A DNA stretch of 5,611 nucleotides from NCBI GenBank assembly GCA_015655225.1, contig JAATFK010000280.1, positions 1-5,611 of the forward strand, in the 5' to 3' direction. The notes beneath the pieces were generated by a model. That model ran no database searches, was not told the DNA's origin, and worked only from the letters and a program-made list of their open reading frames with translations. Both the position numbers and the translations under genes were made by a program. Origin of the DNA: Solirubrobacterales bacterium. Its GTDB lineage: Bacteria; Actinomycetota; Thermoleophilia; Solirubrobacterales; Solirubrobacteraceae. Shown one piece after another: positions 4,826-5,611 of the stretch (positions within the stretch are counted from its first letter, which is position 1; every line of letters starts with the position of its first letter).

Positions 4826-5611
4826 ATGACCGCCGCCTCCGGATTCGCCGCGTTCGCCGGCGACCAGCCCCTCGCGCCCCATTCCTTCGAGCGACGTGAG
4901 CCCGGATCTCGCGACGTCTCGATCGAGATCCTCTACTGCGGCGTCTGCCACTCGGACCTGCACATGGCGCGCGGCGAGTGGGGCCCGCCCGCCTACCCGC
5001 TCGTGCCGGGCCACGAGATCGTGGGCCGCGTCACGGCCGTCGGCGAGGACGTCGCGAACGTCGCTCCCGGCGACCTCGTCGGCGTCGGCTGCATGGTCGA
5101 CTCGTGCCAGGAGTGCGACTCCTGCGCCGAGGGGCTGGAGCAGTACTGCGCGAACGGCAACACGCAGACCTACGGCGGGATCGAGAGAGAGACCGGCAAG
5201 CCGACCGCCGGCGGCTACTCCGACACGATCGTCGTCAACGACGGCTTCGTGCTGCGGATCCCCGACGGGATCGACCCCGCCGCCGCCGCGCCGCTGCTGT
5301 GCGCCGGGATCACGACCTGGTCGCCGCTGCGCCACTGGAACGTCGGCCCGGAGTCGCGCGTCGGCGTCGTCGGCCTCGGCGGGCTCGGGCACATGGGCGT
5401 CAAGCTGGCGCATGCGCTCGGCGCGCACGTCGTCCTCTTCACGACCTCGCCCGGGAAGGTCGAGGCCGCGAAGGCGCTCGGCGCCGACGAGGTCGTCATC
5501 TCCACCGACGCCGAGGCGATGCGCGCGTTCACGGGCAGCCTCGACCTGATCGTCAACACGGTCGCGGTCGCGCACGACCTCGACGCCTACATCCGGCTGC
5601 TGAAGCGCGAC
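4826..5611 (+). CDS. Zinc-dependent NAD(P) alcohol dehydrogenase, YahK/AdhC (cinnamyl alcohol dehydrogenase) type, 3' end outside window
   Basis: The first 262 residues of a cytosolic medium-chain dehydrogenase are visible, open to the window edge; E. coli YahK is about 349 residues, so roughly 85 are missing. It interconverts alcohols and aldehydes with a nicotinamide cofactor. The catalytic zinc ligands are in place: Cys41 in CGVCHSD, His63-Glu64 in PGHE, and Cys159 in LLCAGIT. The structural zinc loop has Cys94, Cys97, Cys100 and Cys108. The Rossmann fold shows GLGGLG at 183-188, and the second strand ends in TTS (206-208) with Lys211 instead of an acidic residue, which in this family favours NADP. 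Long matches to remembered YahK sequence (the PGHEIVGRV, PGDLVGVGC, LLCAGITT, PLRHW and GGLGHMG segments) make the family assignment firm. The start gives the expected N-terminal length. It is 5 nt after the secreted-protein gene, so probably co-transcribed. It would act inside the cell, while the quinoproteins act outside; whether they share a substrate is unknown. All 15 visible Glu codons are GAG. Confidence 0.97.
   Translation, partial: MTAASGFAAFAGDQPLAPHSFERREPGSRDVSIEILYCGVCHSDLHMARGEWGPPAYPLVPGHEIVGRVTAVGEDVANVAPGDLVGVGCMVDSCQECDSCAEGLEQYCANGNTQTYGGIERETGKPTAGGYSDTIVVNDGFVLRIPDGIDPAAAAPLLCAGITTWSPLRHWNVGPESRVGVVGLGGLGHMGVKLAHALGAHVVLFTTSPGKVEAAKALGADEVVISTDAEAMRAFTGSLDLIVNTVAVAHDLDAYIRLLKRD

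Noticed and set aside
3867..5575. Antisense open frames opposite the second secreted protein and the dehydrogenase
   Set aside because: Low-complexity translations without motifs, opposite well-supported genes.
1..5611. CRISPR arrays, insertion sequences, tRNA or rRNA genes
   Set aside because: No regularly spaced repeats, transposase-like protein, terminal inverted repeats or structured RNA signatures were found by eye.

Overview
The window is GC-rich, densely coding DNA with all five genes on the + strand. Composition, GTG starts, short intergenic gaps, glycine-rich lipoprotein signals and a probable leaderless promoter suggest a high-GC actinobacterium. A deep-branching soil lineage such as Solirubrobacterales/Thermoleophilia is my guess; nothing in the sequence proves it.

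Layout: (1) 14-472, a small secreted protein of unknown function. (2) 489-2138 and (3) 2150-3781, two tandem paralogous lipoproteins with the eight-bladed quinoprotein (PQQ alcohol dehydrogenase type) beta-propeller fold. (4) 3846-4820, a larger secreted protein whose C-terminal half is homologous to gene 1 and whose N-terminal half looks like a second, diverged copy of the same domain. (5) 4826 to the window end, a cytosolic zinc-dependent NAD(P) alcohol dehydrogenase of the YahK/AdhC type, cut off by the window edge. Genes 1-3 are spaced like one operon (16 and 11 nt gaps). Gene 4 follows a 64-nt gap with a leaderless-type -10 box, and gene 5 lies 5 nt after gene 4.

Working model (inference): the two lipoproteins sit on the outer face of the cytoplasmic membrane and oxidise an alcohol or sugar with PQQ, or are former enzymes of that type. 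The two secreted proteins that bracket them form an undescribed family that may act with them. The YahK-type enzyme handles the matching aldehyde/alcohol inside the cell. No cytochrome c, PQQ biosynthesis gene or other electron acceptor is present in the window.

The most unusual points are the family of secreted domains bracketing the quinoprotein pair, the altered PQQ pocket (no vicinal disulfide, Glu ligand replaced by Asp, an extra Asp in the lanthanide-type position), an abrupt codon-usage step inside gene 2, and its very high AGA arginine use compared with its paralogue next door.
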